This document shows positions 12,893 to 14,392 of a stretch of DNA of 14,392 bases, in pieces. The notes beneath the pieces were generated by a model that was not told the origin of the DNA, did not search any database, and saw nothing but the letters and a program-made list of their open reading frames with translations. Each line of letters opens with the position of its first letter. Within the stretch, counting starts at the first letter, position 1. Location of the stretch: the NCBI GenBank assembly GCA_003157945.1, contig PMFY01000327.1, positions 1-14,392 on the forward strand, in the 5' to 3' direction. Origin of the DNA: Acidimicrobiaceae bacterium (GTDB lineage Bacteria; Actinomycetota; Acidimicrobiia; Acidimicrobiales; RAAP-2). The position numbers were made by a program, and so were the translations under genes.

Positions 12893-13381
12893 GTGAGCGC
12901 CACGGAGTCCGTCCACGAACAGGCCGCCCTGCGGCTCGGGGGCCAGGACCAGCGCTACACGCCCGTCCGACGGTCCCTGGTGACCACCCTGGCCGACGCC
13001 GGCCGGCCCCTGTCGATCCCCGAGATCCTGGCGGCCAACGAGTCGCTGCCGCAGTCCAGCGCCTACCGCAACGTCACGGCGCTCATCGAGGCCGGCGTGG
13101 TGCGTCGGGTGACCGGTGTGGACGACCACGGCCGGTTCGAGCTCGCCGAGGAGCTGGCCGGGCACCACCACCACCTGGCCTGTTCCGTGTGCGGCAAGGT
13201 GGAGGACGTGGCCCCGTCGCCGCGCCTGGAGCGGGCCATGGACGAGGCGGCCCGGGTGGTGGCCGAGGAGCAGGGCTACCAGGTGACCGGCCACCAGTTC
13301 GACCTGGTGGGGACCTGCCCGACGTGCCGCGAGGCGGCCCGCGCCCCTACGATGCCGACCGCCCGGGCGGGGCGCGCCTGA
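12893..13381 (+). CDS. zur: Fur-family transcriptional repressor, probably zinc-responsive Zur
   Basis: A 162-residue DNA-binding repressor. The N-terminal winged helix (about 10-85) contains QRYTPVRRSLVTTLADAGRP and the recognition helix LPQSSAYRNVTALIEAGVVR. The C-terminal dimer and metal domain starts with a His run, HHHHLACSVCG. Four Cys in two CxxC pairs (97/100 and 142/145) form the structural zinc site, and His79, Glu83, His91-94, Glu104 and His134 are candidate regulatory zinc ligands. The zinc transporter upstream, with a Fur-type box, supports Zur over Fur, PerR or Mur. The frame is open upstream to 12824, but those codons overlap the permease gene; GTG 12893 matches the family and follows a -10-like hexamer. 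Confidence 0.88.
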   Translation: MSATESVHEQAALRLGGQDQRYTPVRRSLVTTLADAGRPLSIPEILAANESLPQSSAYRNVTALIEAGVVRRVTGVDDHGRFELAEELAGHHHHLACSVCGKVEDVAPSPRLERAMDEAARVVAEEQGYQVTGHQFDLVGTCPTCREAARAPTMPTARAGRA

Positions 13382-13421
13382 CGGCCGACCCGCCGTGACT
13401 CCCGCACCCGGTCGCCGCCCC

Positions 13422-13451
13422 CCGACCGACCGCCGCCCGACCGACCGCCGC
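13422..13451 (+). repeat. 15-base tandem repeat, two perfect copies
   Basis: CCGACCGACCGCCGC occurs at 13422-13436 and again at 13437-13451, in the 125-base gap between the Fur-family gene and fumC. The gap is otherwise extremely C-rich on this strand and shows no clear hairpin terminator. The repeat probably reflects slippage in low-complexity DNA; no function is evident. Confidence 0.75.
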
Positions 13452-13506
13452 CCGCGCCCCACCGGCACCCGCAGCACCCCCACCCCCAGTACAAGGAGAG
13501 AGCAGC

Positions 13507-14392
13507 ATGAGCCAGGACACCCGCACCGAGACGGACAGCATGGGGGCCATCGACGTCCCCGCCGACCGCTACTGGGGGGCCCAGACGGCGCGCTCGCTGC
13601 ACCACTTCCCGATCGGGGACGACCGCATGCCCGAGCCGCTGATCCGGGCCATCGGCATCCTCAAGGAGGCCTCCGCCCAGGTCAACGCCGACCTCGGCAA
13701 GATGTCGCCGGAGAAGTCCGCCCTGATCATCGCCGCCGCCCGTGAGGTGTCGGACGGCCAGCTCGACGACCACTTCCCCCTGAGTGTCTGGCAGACCGGC
13801 AGCGGCACGCAGTCGAACATGAACGCCAACGAGGTCATCTCCAACCGGGCCATCGAGATGGCGGGCGGCGTCATGGGCTCGAAGGACCCGGTGCACCCCA
13901 ACGACGACGTCAACATGTCGCAGTCGTCCAACGACACCTTCCCGACGGCCATGCACATCGCCGCCGTCGAGGAGATCACCCACCGGCTCCTGCCGGCGAT
14001 CCGGCACCTGCGCGACGCGTTGGCGACCAAGGCCGAGGCCTACGCCTCGATCACCAAGATCGGCCGCACCCACCTCATGGACGCCGTGCCGCTGACCCTG
14101 GGCCAGGAGTTCTCGGGCTACGTGGCCCAGCTCGACGCCGACCTGCGCCGCATCGGGTCCACGCTCGACGACCTCTACGAGCTCGCCGCCGGTGGCACCG
14201 CGGTCGGGACCGGCCTCAACACCCACCCCGAGTTCGGCACCCGGGTGGCCGCAGCCATCGCCGAGCTGACGGGGCTGCCCTTCGTCACCGCGCCCAACAA
14301 GTTCGCCGCCCTGGCCGCCCATGACGCCCTGGTGGCCACCAGCGGGGTGCTGCGCACGCTGGCCGCGTCCCTGATCAAGATCGCCGACGACC
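13507..14392 (+). CDS. fumC: Class II fumarate hydratase (partial, runs off the window)
   Basis: Interconverts fumarate and malate in the TCA cycle; an oxygen-stable, iron-free homotetramer. The first 295 codons are present and open to the window end. Visible motifs are [12 protein letters not shown] (substrate-binding loop), [40 protein letters not shown] with the catalytic His, and [10 protein letters not shown]. The hallmark GSSxMPxKxNP loop should lie just past the window edge. LMDAVP in place of the enterobacterial LQDATP is the mycobacterial style and supports an actinobacterial host. Aspartase and argininosuccinate lyase are relatives, but these motifs fit fumarase best. ATG 13507 is preceded by AAGGAGAG at 13493-13500. 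Confidence 0.96.
   Translation, partial: MSQDTRTETDSMGAIDVPADRYWGAQTARSLHHFPIGDDRMPEPLIRAIGILKEASAQVNADLGKMSPEKSALIIAAAREVSDGQLDDHFPLSVWQTGSGTQSNMNANEVISNRAIEMAGGVMGSKDPVHPNDDVNMSQSSNDTFPTAMHIAAVEEITHRLLPAIRHLRDALATKAEAYASITKIGRTHLMDAVPLTLGQEFSGYVAQLDADLRRIGSTLDDLYELAAGGTAVGTGLNTHPEFGTRVAAAIAELTGLPFVTAPNKFAALAAHDALVATSGVLRTLAASLIKIADD

Noticed and set aside
13382..13506. C-rich region with tandem repeat before fumC considered as a CRISPR-like or regulatory array
   Set aside because: Only two 15-base units without spacers, in low-complexity sequence; better explained by replication slippage.

Overview
This is a 14.4-kb, very GC-rich window from a bacterial chromosome. Frequent GTG starts, starts fused to upstream stops (ATGA/GTGA), two F420-type oxidoreductase families, a mycobacterial-style class II fumarase and a C-terminal secreted repeat of the type DGGIFSF..APFYG all point to an Actinomycetota genome. 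Acidimicrobiia or a relative is my best guess, by inference only. Most of the window is ordinary housekeeping; the unusual part is the first 2.4 kb.

Positions 1-2444. The window opens with the last codons of a secreted repeat-type protein. A 2.1-kb block follows, bounded by two direct copies (about 87% identical by hand alignment) of the comM promoter/leader, each ending in the comM start codon plus two codons. The block holds a SnoaL-fused ECF sigma factor with a near-perfect ECF41-type promoter upstream, a 78-residue Cys-containing small protein, and, in the opposite direction, a vapBC toxin-antitoxin operon. That operon is broken by three separate one-base losses: two in vapB and one in vapC. 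The arrangement suggests that foreign or duplicated DNA entered just upstream of comM and has since decayed.

Positions 2436-5074 carry comM and dprA, overlapping by ATGA: a DNA-uptake/recombination pair. Downstream and on the minus strand are an HSL-type esterase and a small pilin-like single-pass protein. Positions 6880-9153 hold a luciferase-like monooxygenase (plus), a PPOX-class F420-type reductase (minus) and endonuclease IV (plus).

Positions 9195-13381 form a zinc-uptake and zinc-sensing cluster. It runs from a Zur-type inverted repeat sitting exactly in the spacer of a promoter, through the lipoprotein znuA, the ATPase znuC with a His-rich tail and two ABC-3 permeases, all overlapping, to a Fur-family (Zur-like) regulator 10 bases further on. 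The window ends inside fumC (class II fumarase).

Several genes (6880, 8281, 9230, 12893) start 6-7 bases after a TANNNT hexamer, which suggests leaderless transcripts. No tRNA, rRNA, CRISPR array, transposase or integrase was seen. I did not find a convincing wholly new system; the repeat-bounded block upstream of comM is the best candidate for a closer look.
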